From NCBI GenBank assembly GCA_963924555.1, contig OZ004596.1:1054001-1118000 (forward strand): a stretch of DNA of 64,000 bases, read 5' to 3'. The stretch comes from Crambe crambe (Eukaryota > Porifera > Demospongiae > Poecilosclerida > Crambeidae). Both the position numbers and the translations under genes were made by a program. Below are positions 19,563-35,994 of this stretch, in pieces. Each line of letters begins with the position of its first letter. The stretch's first letter is position 1. The notes beneath the pieces were generated by a model. The model was not told the DNA's origin, ran no database searches, and saw only the letters and a program-made list of their open reading frames with translations.

Positions 19563-21034
19563 ATGAAGCTGTTCCAGATTATCTGCATTGCATTGGTCCA
19601 GCAAGGTACATAATGATATGTTAGATATTTATTAATCACTTTATTATATTTAATTTTGAGCAGTTTATGCTCAACAGCAGTCAATGGAAACCTGTAATGC
19701 TTTGGATATGATGATTGCCAATCGCAACATGAGAGCTTTCCCACAATGCATGAGAAATTCACTCTGTACGGAGATCACATGCATAAACACCATCCCTATT
19801 CCTGGACCATCTGGTACCTCTGTTGACACCATGACAACTACCACCATAACTCTACTTCCCTGCACGACACCCTTCAGTATCAGAGCCGTCTCTACTGGTG
19901 TGGGATTGAGCACTCCCCTCCTTGAAGTAACACTAATGAGGAGTGCAAATGTGACATCATCAATCTCTTCCCTCGGCTCAACAAATTTCTCTCTGACTCA
20001 AACACCAACAGGAATAAACCTTGGAGTAAGCAAACTAATTAGATACTAATTAATAGAGTTCATACCCTCTATACTATAACTATAGGTCTCTTCGACAGTA
20101 ACAATAAGAGGTATGGCGTTGAGTACCAACTTACTCCCTAATACCGCCATTCCACTTCAGTGTGGTAAGTTTATCAGACAGCACACATACTCACAGAGGC
20201 CTTAATAACTTCTCTTCCCCTGCAAAATTCTGTGGGGAAGAAAAGAGGCACGGAATTGATGAGATTAGCTACAACTCTGCAGGTATGGAAATGACCCCAT
20301 CAACTCAACAGGGAATGACCACTATGGCTACCACTAGACCTCAAATGACCACAACCAGACCTCAAATGCAATCAATGGAGACTTGCAATGCTTTAGACAT
20401 GATGATAGCTAATCGGAACATGGGAGCTTTCCCACAATGCACGAGAAACACATTGTGCACAGAGATTACATGCACTAACACTGTCTCTCTTCCCACTGGT
20501 GACACCATGGCAACCACCACCATAACTCTACTTCCCTGCATGACACCCTTCAGTGTCAGAGCTGTCTCCATTGCTGAAGGATTAAGTACTCCACTCATCA
20601 GTGCAACACTAACAAGGAGCGTAAACGTGACCTCAACCATCCCTACCCTTGGCTCAACAAACTTCACACTGACTCAAATGTCTACAGGAATAAACTTTGG
20701 AGTAAGCACAAATGAATAGATGTTGGTTAGCTGTTAGTAAAGACAAAGATAATATGAATCAAATGTTATACAGGTCTCTTCAACAGTAACAAGAAATGGT
20801 ATGGTGATAAATACAAACTTGCTCCCAAATACTGTCATTCCATTTCAGTGTGGTAAGTTGGAGTCTAAATCCCTTATACATTGAATGCTGGATTAATTAA
20901 TGACACAAGATTATTATCATTACTGAACAGATATGCAGCCCACAATTGGACAAACTGATTCTGCTTTCAAGATGGAGGCACTGATAGGAAGTGTGTTGGC
21001 TTCAGCACTTATTGGAACAATTTATATCATATAA
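19563..21034 (+). CDS. Family gene 1: two six-cysteine domains, predicted GPI-anchored
   Basis: Six exons: 19563-19605, 19664-20025, 20086-20164, 20283-20701, 20774-20852, 20931-21034 (1086 nt, 361 aa). Exon 1 encodes a signal peptide (MKLFQIICIALVQQ). Domain A spans exons 2-3, and domain B exons 4-5. Each domain has six cysteines: ETC at its start, then PQC, TLC, ITC, LLPC, and LQC or FQC at its end. A short Met/Thr/Arg/Pro-rich stalk (TTMATTRPQMTTTRP) precedes domain B inside the same exon, so the stalk/domain intron seen in genes 8 and 9 is absent here. The last exon ends in a hydrophobic tail (LIGSVLASALIGTIYII) with no cytoplasmic segment, as in GPI signals. I do not recognise the domain; surface display is inferred. 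NVTS motifs could be glycosylated. Confidence 0.86.
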
Positions 21035-21251
21035 GACATTCAGTGTGTGTTAATACATACACTGAGTCAAGGACTCTCAGTAGTTTATGCTTACCTAGCT
21101 TATCTATTATACGCCATCTTGAGTGAGAGAAATTCCATGGAAATATTTATTATTATTTTGATATTTAACAATAGTTGACTACAAAAAATAATATAGTTTT
21201 GATCCGATATAAAACTAGTTCAGATTTCTGATTATAAAAGTTATAAACTTA

Positions 21252-26016
<4,765 letters not shown>

Positions 26017-26332
26017 CTATAATAATAATTTTTGACAATCATAAATTTATGTGCTTGCTTGCAGTCCATGTAATTTAAAAAAATTCATACTCAATTCAAA
26101 TCAACCACGAGACAACCAATCATATTCACAGCAGTCATATGACCTTTGAGAGAAGGTATTTGACTATTACTTTTACTTTTGTCATATTTTCCCTCCTTCA
26201 CACTATTCCTCTCACTCCCATAGCTATATGCACTTGAATACATGCCTCCTGAGGAAAGCCAAGGCTGAGTTCTTTAGGGTATTCATAACATTTTTTTTGC
26301 AAAGGTCAGCAGTAAACAAAACAGAAAGAAAA
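26017..26332. other. Gap between the HECT gene and family gene 2
   Basis: About 300 bp separate the first visible HECT exon (minus) from the start of family gene 2 (plus). I searched the minus strand for the rest of a C2 domain and found none. The region is AT-rich with a T-run at 26291-26298 and may hold promoters for one or both genes. Confidence 0.4.
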
Positions 26333-27304
26333 ATGTTGAGGTTACTAAGCTTAGCATCAGTTTTACTTATACTGCCTCAAGGTAAACTATAAAGCTAGTG
26401 TTACTCTTGTATCATGGTTAGAAACTTAGACCAACAATAGGAATGCTATATAATAGGATTGCTATAATTATACATTTGAGGTTGATAACTCAACCTCCTG
26501 GAGAGGTTAATATGTAGAGGCTGATATAATTATGTTGGACCAATAGAATTGCTGCTTATGCCTGTGCAAGTTAGTTATCAACCTTGGTCTTGCTACTTAC
26601 ACTTGGCCCTTGGTGTGTAAATGGTACAGAGACCTACACTACAGACATAATGGATAAATTTTGATGACGCGCTGAATTGTGTATTTCTTTGTATATTCAG
26701 CTTATGGACAGCAACAGCAGACATGTAAAGCATTTGAGAGCCTGATAGCTTCTGCCAACCCAATACTAGGAACATGTGTGAAGGATTCATCTTGTACTAA
26801 CATCTTTTGTTATAATGGATTGAATCAATCATTCACTTTCTATCCTTGTGGTGGAAATGTTAGCCTTGAGTATGTAACAAGCAATGGGATAAATGAAAGT
26901 ACAACCGAAAATATAACAGTACCCATTGGGGGAGCTGAAAGTGTGGACTTAACCCTCATACAGACTGATAATGGTGTCATTTTCCACGTAAGTTAAGAAC
27001 GTTTGCATAAGTATATATTCACCATCATCCTCTTCATTCATGCAGGCACAATCAAGGAATGAGGGAGCAGACAGCCCAGAATCTTTATTCAATATGACTA
27101 ATATTACATTCCAGTGTATGTGTTAAAGATTGCAATTTTATAATGATGATTGTGCTGCCCTTTCCCTTATTCTTTGCAGGTCCAAACAGCGAAACTACCA
27201 ATACCATGACTTCCACCAGTACTGCAAGGGCTATAGGGGTTGGAGTTGGATTAGGAGCTGGATTAGGACTTGGATTGCTGCTTTGTGTGTTGTGTGCTGC
27301 ATGA
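26333..27304 (+). CDS. Family gene 2: one divergent six-cysteine domain with glycine-rich membrane tail
   Basis: Four exons: 26333-26381, 26701-26987, 27046-27115, 27180-27304 (531 nt, 176 aa). Signal peptide MLRLLSLASVLLILPQG, then AYGQQQQTC. The single domain keeps all six cysteines (QTC, GTC, SSC, IFC, YPC, FQC) and the same two-exon structure and intron phases as the other genes, but shares little else in sequence. Several NxT/NxS sites (NQS, NVS, NES, NIT, NMT) suggest heavy glycosylation. The tail is a glycine-rich hydrophobic stretch (GVGVGLGAGLGLGLLLCVL) ending AA, either a GPI signal or a type I membrane anchor with no cytoplasmic part. It is the most diverged member and the one nearest the HECT gene. 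Confidence 0.8.
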
Positions 27305-27983
27305 TGATAAAACTAAAACCAAATAGTGGACACCTTATCTGCATTTATTTATCTATTGCGTTTTGGTCATTTTACTTCTAGTTTTTTTTTTATTGAGTAG
27401 AAGAATGAAGTTATGTTGCATAACTGGCTTTATTGCGAGCAGAAGAGAAAAAATTATGAGAACCATGCTCAGCAGACAGAATAGCATAAATGGAACTATA
27501 TTTATGTGCATGGATAATTGATTTTGATGTGGTAGGTAAAGTTGTCTGACAACATTGAATATCACTACATAATGACATCCCACCAGCCTTGTTCAATGGC
27601 TGAGAAATAGATTCGTGGATAATGATGTTATAGTATAGTACTAAGATGAAGCTCTAGAGTGCCTACAAAAGCAGAGGAATTTGAAATAGAATTATTTTAT
27701 TTATATTTCTACATAGTATGTAACCTGCTTCACATAGCTTGTATAGCATAATTATTAATCAATGACCTATAGCTAGCTAGCTGAAGAATAGAGACAATTA
27801 TACCAGCAGCTTTGGTGAATGTTCATGCACAAAAAGCTTGACAGACTCTTCAGTAATGATTTACCTAGGTCATGCAAGGGTCAAGAATTTCCTGAAAACC
27901 TAAAAGCATACATGTGGGGCTATATAAGAGAGATGTGTTACTGTTCAAATCATAAAGTTCGTCATCTGAATAGCAATAAAACA
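27305..27983. other. Intergenic, between family genes 2 and 3
   Basis: No exon or RNA gene is visible in these 679 bp. The sequence is AT-rich, with an AGCTAGCTAGCT run near 27771. Confidence 0.5.
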
Positions 27984-30270
27984 ATGAAACTCTTTCAGAT
28001 CATTTGCATTGTGTTACTCCAGCAAGGTATGGCATAGTTATAGTTTGAATTAATATGTAAAGGATTGAAGTGATCTATTTGCAGCATATGCTCAACAACA
28101 GTCAATGGAGACCTGCAATGCTTTGGACACGATGATAGCTAGTCGTGATACAGGAGCTCTCCAACAATGCATGAGGAATACCCTCTGTACGGAGATCACC
28201 TGCACCAACAGCTTTCCCTCCACCAGCACCACTGCCACCACAAGGATAATCCTCTTTCCCTGCAGCATACCAATCACCATCAGATACATCTCTGCTGCAG
28301 CACATCTCAGCAATCCCTTCATAGATTTTACCATTACCCAAAATACAACCATTTCTTCCACAAATCTCACCTTGATAAGGACAGCCGCTGGAATAAAGTT
28401 TGGAGTAAGGAGACTCTTACGACATTTTAAAATCATAATTATGATGAATTATTTAAAATATATGATAAATGATGATGACTGATTTATAGATATCTTCAGT
28501 GAGCGGAAACGGACTGACACTGACCAATCACATTCTCCCCATTACTGATGTTCCACTTCAGTGTGGTAAGCTCTGTAACTCGTCTTGTTGTGTGGTATTA
28601 CACATTTGACAATATTTTCTCCACAAGGAATGATCACTACTTCAAGGCCACAAGAAACCACTCAACAGCCATCAATGACTACTTGTAGTGCTTTGGACAG
28701 GATGATAGCTAATCGCAACATGAGAGCTTTCCCACTATGCACGAGAAACACACTGTGCACAAAGATTTCATGTACAAATACTGTCCCTATTCCTACACCA
28801 TCCGGTACCTTCGTCGACACCATGGTAACCACCAACATCACTCTGCTTCCCTGTACAACACCCTTCAGTATCAGAGCTGTTTCCATTGCTGCTGGATCGA
28901 GCACTCCCCTCCTCAATGTAACACTGATGAGGAGTGCAAATGTGACATCATCCATCCCTTCCCTCGGCTCAACGAACTTCATACTAACCCAAGGAACTAC
29001 AGGAATAAACCTTGGAGTAAGCACAAACTTACTTCCCTGTTTAGCAGCTAGATGCTACATCATGCACATCCATGCGATAAATTCTTAATTTTTTATATTA
29101 CAGATCTCAGCAACAGCAGTGGTGAATGGCATGATGTTGAGCTCATTTTTGTTCCCTAATACTGACATTCCACTTGAGTGTGGTGGTGAGTCTATATAGG
29201 GCTGTGTAAGTTCAATGGTATAGCTAATGTCATTGTGCAGGCTTGCCTATGACACCAACTCCACAGGGAATGACCACCACTCCAAGACCACCAATGACTA
29301 CTTGCGGTGCTTTGGATATGATGATTGCCAATCGCAACATGAGAGCCTTCCCACAATGCACAAGAAACACACTGTGCACAAAAATTTCATGTACAAATAC
29401 TGTCCCCATTCCTGGACCATCTGGTACCTCTGTTGACACCATGACAACTACCAACATAACTCTACATCCCTGCATGACACCCTTCAGTATCAGAGCCGTC
29501 TCTACTGGTGTGGGATTGAGCACTCCCCTCCTTAACGTAACACTAACGAGGAGTGCAAATGTGACATCATCCATCTCTTCCCTTGGCTCAACAAATTTCT
29601 CTCTGACTCAAACACCAACAGGAATAAACCTTGGAGTAAGCAAATTAGATGCACAAAAAATGTCTTATTATATGAAAATTTTTACAGGTCTATTCAACAG
29701 TGATAAGAAGAGGTGCTAAGTTGAGTATATTTTTGCTCCCTAGTACTGATATTCCACTTCAGTGTGGTAAGTGTTCAATTGATGACATAGTGACAATAAT
29801 TGAGAGATGCTTTCAATGCAGGTGGTATGCAGTTTACAATATCAACTCCACAGGCCACGACCACATCATCAACTCAACAGAAAGTGACCACTATGGGAAC
29901 ACCATCGACTCAACAGGGAGTGACCACTGTGGGAACACCATCGACTCAACAGGTAGTGACCACTGTGAGAACACAATCAACTCAACAGGGAGTGACCACT
30001 GTGAGAACACCATCAACTCAACAGGGAGTGACCACCATGGGAACACCATCGACTCAACAGGGAGTGACCACCATGGGAACACCATCAACTCAACAGGGAG
30101 TGACCACTGTGGGAACACCATTGACTCAACAGGGAGTGACCACTAGAGTGACCATTCCAAGATCACAAGCCACTGAACAGCAAAGTGCAACAGATTCAGC
30201 TTCTAAAATGAAAACACTGATGGGAAGTGTACTGGCTTTGGAACTTCTGGCAACACTTTATCTGCTATAA
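27984..30270 (+). CDS. Family gene 3: three six-cysteine domains, long mucin-like stalk, GPI-type tail
   Basis: Eight exons: 27984-28026, 28085-28404, 28490-28565, 28628-29016, 29104-29185, 29241-29635, 29688-29766, 29822-30270 (1833 nt, 610 aa). Signal peptide MKLFQIICIVLLQQ. Domains A, B and C each use a long exon with cysteines 1-5 and a short exon ending in cysteine 6. Domains B and C carry their Thr/Pro-rich linkers inside the domain exon. The last exon encodes about eight 12-residue units of type VTTVGTPSTQQG, a Thr-rich stalk likely to be O-glycosylated, then a hydrophobic tail (GSVLALELLATLYLL) ending at the stop. Domains B and C are close to each other and to domain A of gene 1, indicating recent exchange. 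Function unknown; an extended cell-surface protein is inferred. Confidence 0.86.
29867..30150 (+). repeat. 36-bp coding minisatellite in the stalk of family gene 3
   Basis: About eight 36-bp units share the block CATCGACTCAACAGGGAGTG with few substitutions. The unit is a multiple of three, so copy-number change preserves frame and alters only stalk length. The other frames are also open because of the repeat, which explains spurious frames such as STGSDHHGNTI. Confidence 0.92.
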
Positions 30271-32160
30271 AAGCATTCAATTATTAACTAACACGACTGC
30301 AGAATAAGTACTGTATTATTACTATATCACCAGACCCATTGCACATGGAACATCAAATACACAGTCATGTTTAGGGATGGATGTACTCTTTCAAGAATGA
30401 AATTAATTGCATGTACAATATAGCGTAAGCCACCGATTATCGACCATACTTTGCCCCTCGCACCATATCTCCCTAACCGACGGTCGTCAAAGTCTCAAAC
30501 AACAACCATAGGAAAGATAATTTCATCCTCTATAACGTCATATAAATTATTTTTCTTACAATTGGATAGAGATTTTGCTATGCTGAATCTACTACGTCAA
30601 CTAAAAAATCATTTATCGACCACCGACACCAATTTTCGACCACCCGTTGAAAATCATAATATCAATCATCGTCCGTTCCATTCTTTCTTTCAGTTTTGCT
30701 CCACTACATGTTAGGGCCCTTAAAAAGATACTTTTATACTATTTTATGCTATAAAATACATCATCATAATAAATTTTATAAAAAATGAACGAAGCATTTC
30801 TACCATAAACTGCTTCACAATTTAACGGTGGAATGGAACTGCTGCAGAAGCTCTCCTTTTTGTTGGATTCTGGTGATACTTTTCGGAGACAGTCTTCATT
30901 GGTCTGTGTTTCATATTCCTACAGAATCCAGTCATAATCTATCCATACAGTCCTCACTAAACAATCACCAAATTCGACTTTAAGTCGATAGCTTTCGTAC
31001 CTTATAAGTGATCTTCCAGAGCCATGGCGATAGGTAACGTGAGCTAGTAACTTACTTTCATACTGCAGTTGATAAATAAGTGCTGTTGAAGTCCTGTTTT
31101 CTCTCTAGAGCTTGTAAGTTTTTCCCATATATTTTTCAATGCAGCCATTTTCTTAAACTCCGTTTACGTTTGTTTACTACCGTAGACTGTCCGTATACTA
31201 AGTGGTCGATAATTGGTGCTGCCACGGTCGATAATAGGTGCTGGTCGATAATTGGCGGCTTACGCTATATATATATATATAATATATAGCATAAGTGTGA
31301 AAGCTAATAATACAAGTAATGAAAATTGCAAACACAAATTATTATCAGTCTAAAGAATATCTCCCAATTTACTTTCTATAGCTACTGCTGAAATTGATAA
31401 TTATTATAACTGTATGTTTGTCATGCATGCATGGGTTTGGAACTTCTGGCAACATTTTATCTGCTATAAAAGCATGTGATCATTAGCCAACATGATTGCA
31501 CGTATATACGCACGCATGTGAGGTACATCACAAACAGAACATGTTCATTCATCATACTTGTATAATTAGAGATCCTTTACCGCATGTTGAGAGACAAAAC
31601 AGTATATCCATGCACAGACATAACATGAATAGCTATACTGCTGCAATTGGAAATTAATGGAAGGAAGGCCAAGGCCGGATGTGGCAAGCAAGGAGTAACT
31701 GTATAGTGATACAATTTTACAGATTGAATCAGTTGTAAGGAGGGTTAATAGGTGTTACAGAATCAGTTGTAAGGAGGGTTAATAAGTTACAGAATCAGTT
31801 GTAAGGAGGGTTAATAGGTGTTAGTAAATAGTGTATTCACTACTTGCAGCAATAATATCGCTTGGTTGGTCTACCGAGTAATATACTATATACAGAGAGA
31901 TGCATGGATAGCTGTTTCTGGTCTTGAAAAAATTTTTTTTAGGAGAAAGCATAGATTGACACAGTTCTTTATAGGTGATCATGAGATGATCATGAGGTGA
32001 CAATGACGTGATCATGAGGTGACCATGACATGATCATGAGACAGACAGACAACATGATTTACACTAATAACTAAACATATAACATTTGACTATTGAAAAG
32101 GCCAGAACATTATACACAATAGCTCTATCTAGACTTGATAGCTAACTTAGAAGTGAAGAA
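30271..32160. other. Intergenic, between family genes 3 and 4
   Basis: The region holds a probable DNA transposon (30419-31269) and the beginning of segmental duplication A (from about 31285). A short block at 31437-31473 resembles the gene 3 tail exon (GGAACTTCTGGCAACA...TCTGCTATAAAAGC), a likely gene remnant. Near 31721-31820 there are three imperfect copies of CAGAATCAGTTGTAAGGAGG. No intact exon seen. Confidence 0.6.
30419..31269. mobile_element. Non-autonomous DNA transposon with inverted termini
   Basis: The left end TATAGCGTAAGCCACCGATT and the right end (reverse complement TATAGCGTAAGCCGCCAATT) match with two differences over 20 bases, and the match continues into ATCGACCA. Subterminal TCGATAATTGG/TCGACC motifs recur at both ends, as in many DNA transposons. 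About 850 bp, with no recognisable transposase. The flanks are TA-rich, so a TA or TATA target duplication is likely but cannot be fixed exactly. Confidence 0.78.
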
Positions 32161-32879
32161 ATGAAGCTATTCTATATTTTCTTCCTCATAATATTGCTCC
32201 AGCAAGGTGCAAAATCTACTGATTAAGGTGATAATGTTGATCATGTTAATTATGCATGCATGCAGCAAAGAGTCGGCAGCAGTCAATGGAGACTTGCAGC
32301 GCTTTGGATAGGATGATAGCTGGCAATAGTGATCCTTTCAGAATCTGCACAAGAAACACATTCTGTACAGAGGTCACCTGCTTGAAAAATATCACTCCTG
32401 CGATGAATATCACTGAAGAAATCACAATAACCATACTTCCCTGCGAAAGAGTTCCTATTCATATCAGAGTCATTGGCAGCCTGTCAAACCATGTCACTCC
32501 GCTCATAAACACGACTATTACCAAGAGTGTGGGTTTGACCCTTAGCCGTCCAGTACCAGTAATTATAGTCAACTTCACGTTGACTCAGATAACTACAGGA
32601 ATAAACCTTGGAGTAAGCAACTTGAATATGTCTCACTGTTAAGTAACAACAAGCTTCGATCAATTATGCATGTTTTAGATCTCGGTGACAGTACGTGGTG
32701 AAAGGATAGAATTTTTTCCAAATACTGATATTCCATTTCAGTGCAGTGAGTCTATAGTCCTTCCATGACACTGCATGGATATTCACACTCCAGGACTACA
32801 ATCTTCTGCTTTGAAAATGGAGGGACTGATTGGAAAGGTTATATTGTTTGCAACACTTCTGGCAACACTTTGCATATAA
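32161..32879 (+). CDS. Family gene 4: one six-cysteine domain, no stalk, GPI-type tail
   Basis: Four exons: 32161-32206, 32266-32612, 32679-32745, 32794-32879 (546 nt, 181 aa). Signal peptide MKLFYIFFLIILLQQ, then AKSRQQSMETC. Six cysteines are present (ETC, RIC, TFC, VTC, LPC, FQC). Potential N-glycosylation sites include NIT (two), NTT and NFT. The last exon joins directly to a hydrophobic tail (VILFATLLATLCI), so the domain would sit close to the membrane. It is a recent duplicate of family gene 5. Confidence 0.85.
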
Positions 32880-33829
32880 CTATTAACCATATCACATGCA
32901 CTATGGGACAATAATAGATCATGGCACCAACTAGCTCATTATGCATTCATAATTTCTATTATTTTGCTATACTGTATATGGCTGGAAAATTTAAATTTAG
33001 TAGTTTGGTGATTGAGGACTCCAACCACCAAAGTTGGTAAGGATCATTAAAATCACACATGATTAGACTTCGTGAATTTTGCTAAGAACTAGAGATGGTT
33101 CATGACACAGGATTATAGGAGATTTCTCCCCTGAAAATGAGCTAGGTGTATAATTGTGATTATGTAGTCTGTTGAAAGTATTTAGTTGTCAGCAGCTCAA
33201 GTTTGATAAGCATGTGTTTGTCTATAATTTGATTTCACGATTCAAGGCCACTATTTCACAATTCAAGGTAATCTTTCCACCAGCTATAATATTATGGTAG
33301 TACAATTTGTAACCACAAAAAATACTGAGCATGTGTAGCATGGCAACAGTATTAAGTGGGAAGCACTTCACAAGCCACATTTGAGACTCCTGCACAAGCT
33401 GTTTTTGCCCTGCTGTGCATGCACAGCAAGGGGTTAAGCAATCGGTTGGGTTATTAACACTTTAATACTGCTACCTTACAATGTTTTCTTGAAGCCATGA
33501 TGCTGATAACACAAAGAACACTCTCTTGGTGGCTTGAATTGGCTCTGCCTCCAAGGCTATCAATCCTGCCAGATAGTTAAAATAGGCAATGCTAGTTAAA
33601 ATAATTATGCGTTAAAATTAACGATCCTTACTTAATTGGGAGCTGAACAAGGTTGTGCACCTTGCCCCCTAGTATGAATTATGGTTTAACCAGATACTAT
33701 ACAGGCTTATTACAGTGGGGCATTGAACTCTATGACCTCTAGTTTATTTTGAGCAGCTATACTCTACACCCAGAAACATACTCCACTACATCAGCATCAC
33801 ACACCACTCAAGCTATCACACTTCAGGGA

Positions 33830-34105
33830 GGACACACTCCACTACATCAGCACCACATACCACTCAAGCTATCACACCTCAAGGGAGGACACACTCCACT
33901 ACATCAGCACCACATACCACTCAAGCTATCACACCTCAAGGGAGGACACAGTCCACTACATCAGCACCACATACCACTCAAGCTATCACACCTCAAGGGA
34001 GGACACACTCCACTACATCAGCACCACATACCACTCAAGCTATCACACCTCAAGGGAGGACACACTCCACTACATCAGTACCACATACCACTCAAGCTAT
34101 AAAAG
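33830..34105 (+). repeat. 57-bp minisatellite, copy A, stalk-like
   Basis: About five 57-bp units contain CACTCCACTACATCAGCACC and ATACCACTCAAGCTATCACA. In one frame each unit reads HSTTSAPHTTQAITPQGRT, a Thr/Ser-rich 19-residue unit like the stalks of the family. A one-base change in the first unit shifts the frame relative to what precedes it. It may be a stalk exon without an attached gene. Confidence 0.8.
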
Positions 34106-34344
34106 AAGACTTACTTGCTGTAAAAGTGCTAGACACTGAGGCTGGAAGCCATGATCTTCCACTAGGTTCCTGCGTACCTTCAACACAGTTCCTCCATTCA
34201 GTGCACATAAAAGTGTGTTTTAAGAGATCAAAAGCACACTTTTCAGAGGATCTGATCAGTCACAAGTCATGTGACCAGTACTAAGTGGCTAGTGTAAGTG
34301 AATTGTAAGTACTTTGTGTTAGGCATTACAGCTTACAATAATAA

Positions 34345-34872
34345 ACCTTGGAGTAAGCAAATTAGATGCACAAAAAACGTCTTGTTAAATTTTACAGGTC
34401 TATTCAACAGTGATAAGAAGAGGTGCTAAGTTGAGTATATTTTTGCTCCCTAGTACTGATATTCCACTTCAGTATGGTAAGTGTTCAATTGATGACATAG
34501 TGACAATAATTGAGAGATGCTTTCAATGCAGGTGGTACAACATCAACTCCGTAGGCCATGACCACATCATCAACTCAACAGAAAGTGACCACCATGGGAA
34601 CACCATCAACTCAACAGGGAGTGACCACCGTGAGAACACCATTGACTCAACAGGGAGTGACCACCATGGGAACACCATCGACTCAACAGGGAGTGACCAC
34701 CGTGAGAACACCATCAACTCAACAGGGAGTGACCACCATGGGAACACCATCGACTCAACAGGGAGTGACCACCGTGAGAACACCATCGACTCAACAGGGA
34801 GTGACCACCATGGGAACACCATCGACTCAACAGGGAGTGACCACTGTGGGAACACCATCGACTCAACAGTGA
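34345..34872 (+). pseudogene. Fragment of a family gene 3-like copy (last domain exon, stalk)
   Basis: The block matches 29622-30190 of gene 3: the end of a domain exon (AATAAACCTTGGA before a donor), the short exon at 34398-34476, and the 36-bp stalk repeats. It has no signal exon or cysteine 1-5 exon. The cysteine 6 codon is TAT (Tyr) instead of TGT, the stalk frame ends at a TGA near 34870, and the GPI tail is missing, with a MITE inserted just downstream at the matching position. Confidence 0.88.
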
Positions 34873-34919
34873 GTGACCATTCCAAGATCACAAGTCACTG
34901 AACAGCAAAGTGCAACAGA

Positions 34920-35063
34920 TTGTCTTGGTTACCCCTGGCCCCTGACATTGAGCTAGCTATCTATACTTGGCCTGGAGTAGGAAGTACTTGAAGAGTTACC
35001 TTAGCACTAGTACTCATCATAATAAGCACTGTCGATGTCAGGGGCCGGAGGTAACCAAGACAA
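34920..35063. mobile_element. MITE with 29-bp inverted termini
   Basis: The ends TTGTCTTGGTTACCCCTGGC... and its counterpart ...TAACCAAGACAA form a 29-bp inverted repeat with two mismatches around a 144-bp element. It interrupts the pseudogene right after the segment equivalent to gene 3 CAAAGTGCAACAGAT. No coding capacity. Confidence 0.88.
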
Positions 35064-35994
35064 TTTGTGAGCTTGCGAGTGGCACTCTCGCGGTGTTAAT
35101 TGCAACAAAAACGTTGCAAAACCCAATAGCTATATAGCATAAGTGTGAAAGCTAATAATACAAGTAATGAAAATTGCAAACACAAATTATTATCAGTCTA
35201 AAGAATATCTCCCAATTTACCTTCTAATAGCTACTGCTGAAATTGATAATTATTATAACTGTATGTTTGTGTATGTCCAACCATGCATGGGTTTGGAACT
35301 TCTGACATTTTATCTGCTATAAAAGCATGTGATCATTAGCCAACATGATTGCACATATGCTGCTTTGCATGCACGTGCACGCATTTGAGTAATAATTACA
35401 TCAGACTCACTGCATGTACATTCATCATACTTGTATAATTAGTGATCCTTTACCGCATGTTGAGACAAAACAGTATATCCATGCACAGACATAACATGAA
35501 TAGCTACTGCTATAATTGAAAATTAATGGAAGGAAGGCCAAGGGGCCGGATGTGGCACAGAGTCCAAGCAAGGAGTAACTGTATAGCGTTTACAGAATCA
35601 GTGGTAAGGAGGGTTACAGAATCAGTTGTAAGGAAGTTTGTCTGTATTCACTACTTGCAGTAATAATAGTCTACCGAGTAGTATACTATATACAGAGAGA
35701 TGCATGGATAGCTGTTTCTGAGGTTCATCAGTGGGTCTTCCTCCAAAAGAATCATCAGTGCATTGGCTAGTCATATAGTAGAGAGAGAAAAAATTTCAGT
35801 TCTTTATAGCTATAATATAGTGATCATGAGGTGACCATGACGTGATCATGAGGTGACCATGATGTGATCATGAGACAGACAGACAACATGATTTACACTA
35901 ATAACTAAACATATAACATTTGACTATTGAAAAGGCCAGAACATTATACACAATAGCTCTATCTAGACTTGGTAGCTAACTTAGAAGTGAAGAA

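Larger units (their letters stand above)
31285..34309 (+). repeat. Segmental duplication, copy A (contains family gene 4)
   Basis: This 3-kb block is repeated at about 35133-38194. The copies share the leader from TATAGCATAAGTGTGAAAGC, family gene 4/5 with all introns, the 3' flank and the 57-bp minisatellite with its downstream 150 bp. They differ by scattered substitutions and small indels. Confidence 0.88.
32880..35994. other. Intergenic, between family genes 4 and 5
   Basis: It contains the 57-bp minisatellite (33830-34105) with a conserved tail, a gene-3-like pseudogene fragment (34345-34872), a MITE (34920-35063), and the 5' part of segmental duplication B. No intact gene seen. Confidence 0.6.

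Noticed and set aside
29800-30146. Alternative frames in the gene 3 stalk (NSTGSDHHGN-type repeats), and the same at 34410-34901
   Set aside because: The 36-bp unit lacks stops in several frames. Only the VTTVGTPSTQQG frame joins in phase with the domain and tail exons.
33830-34105. CRISPR-like array of direct repeats
   Set aside because: Units are contiguous 57-bp repeats with no unique spacers, in a eukaryotic locus; this is a minisatellite.
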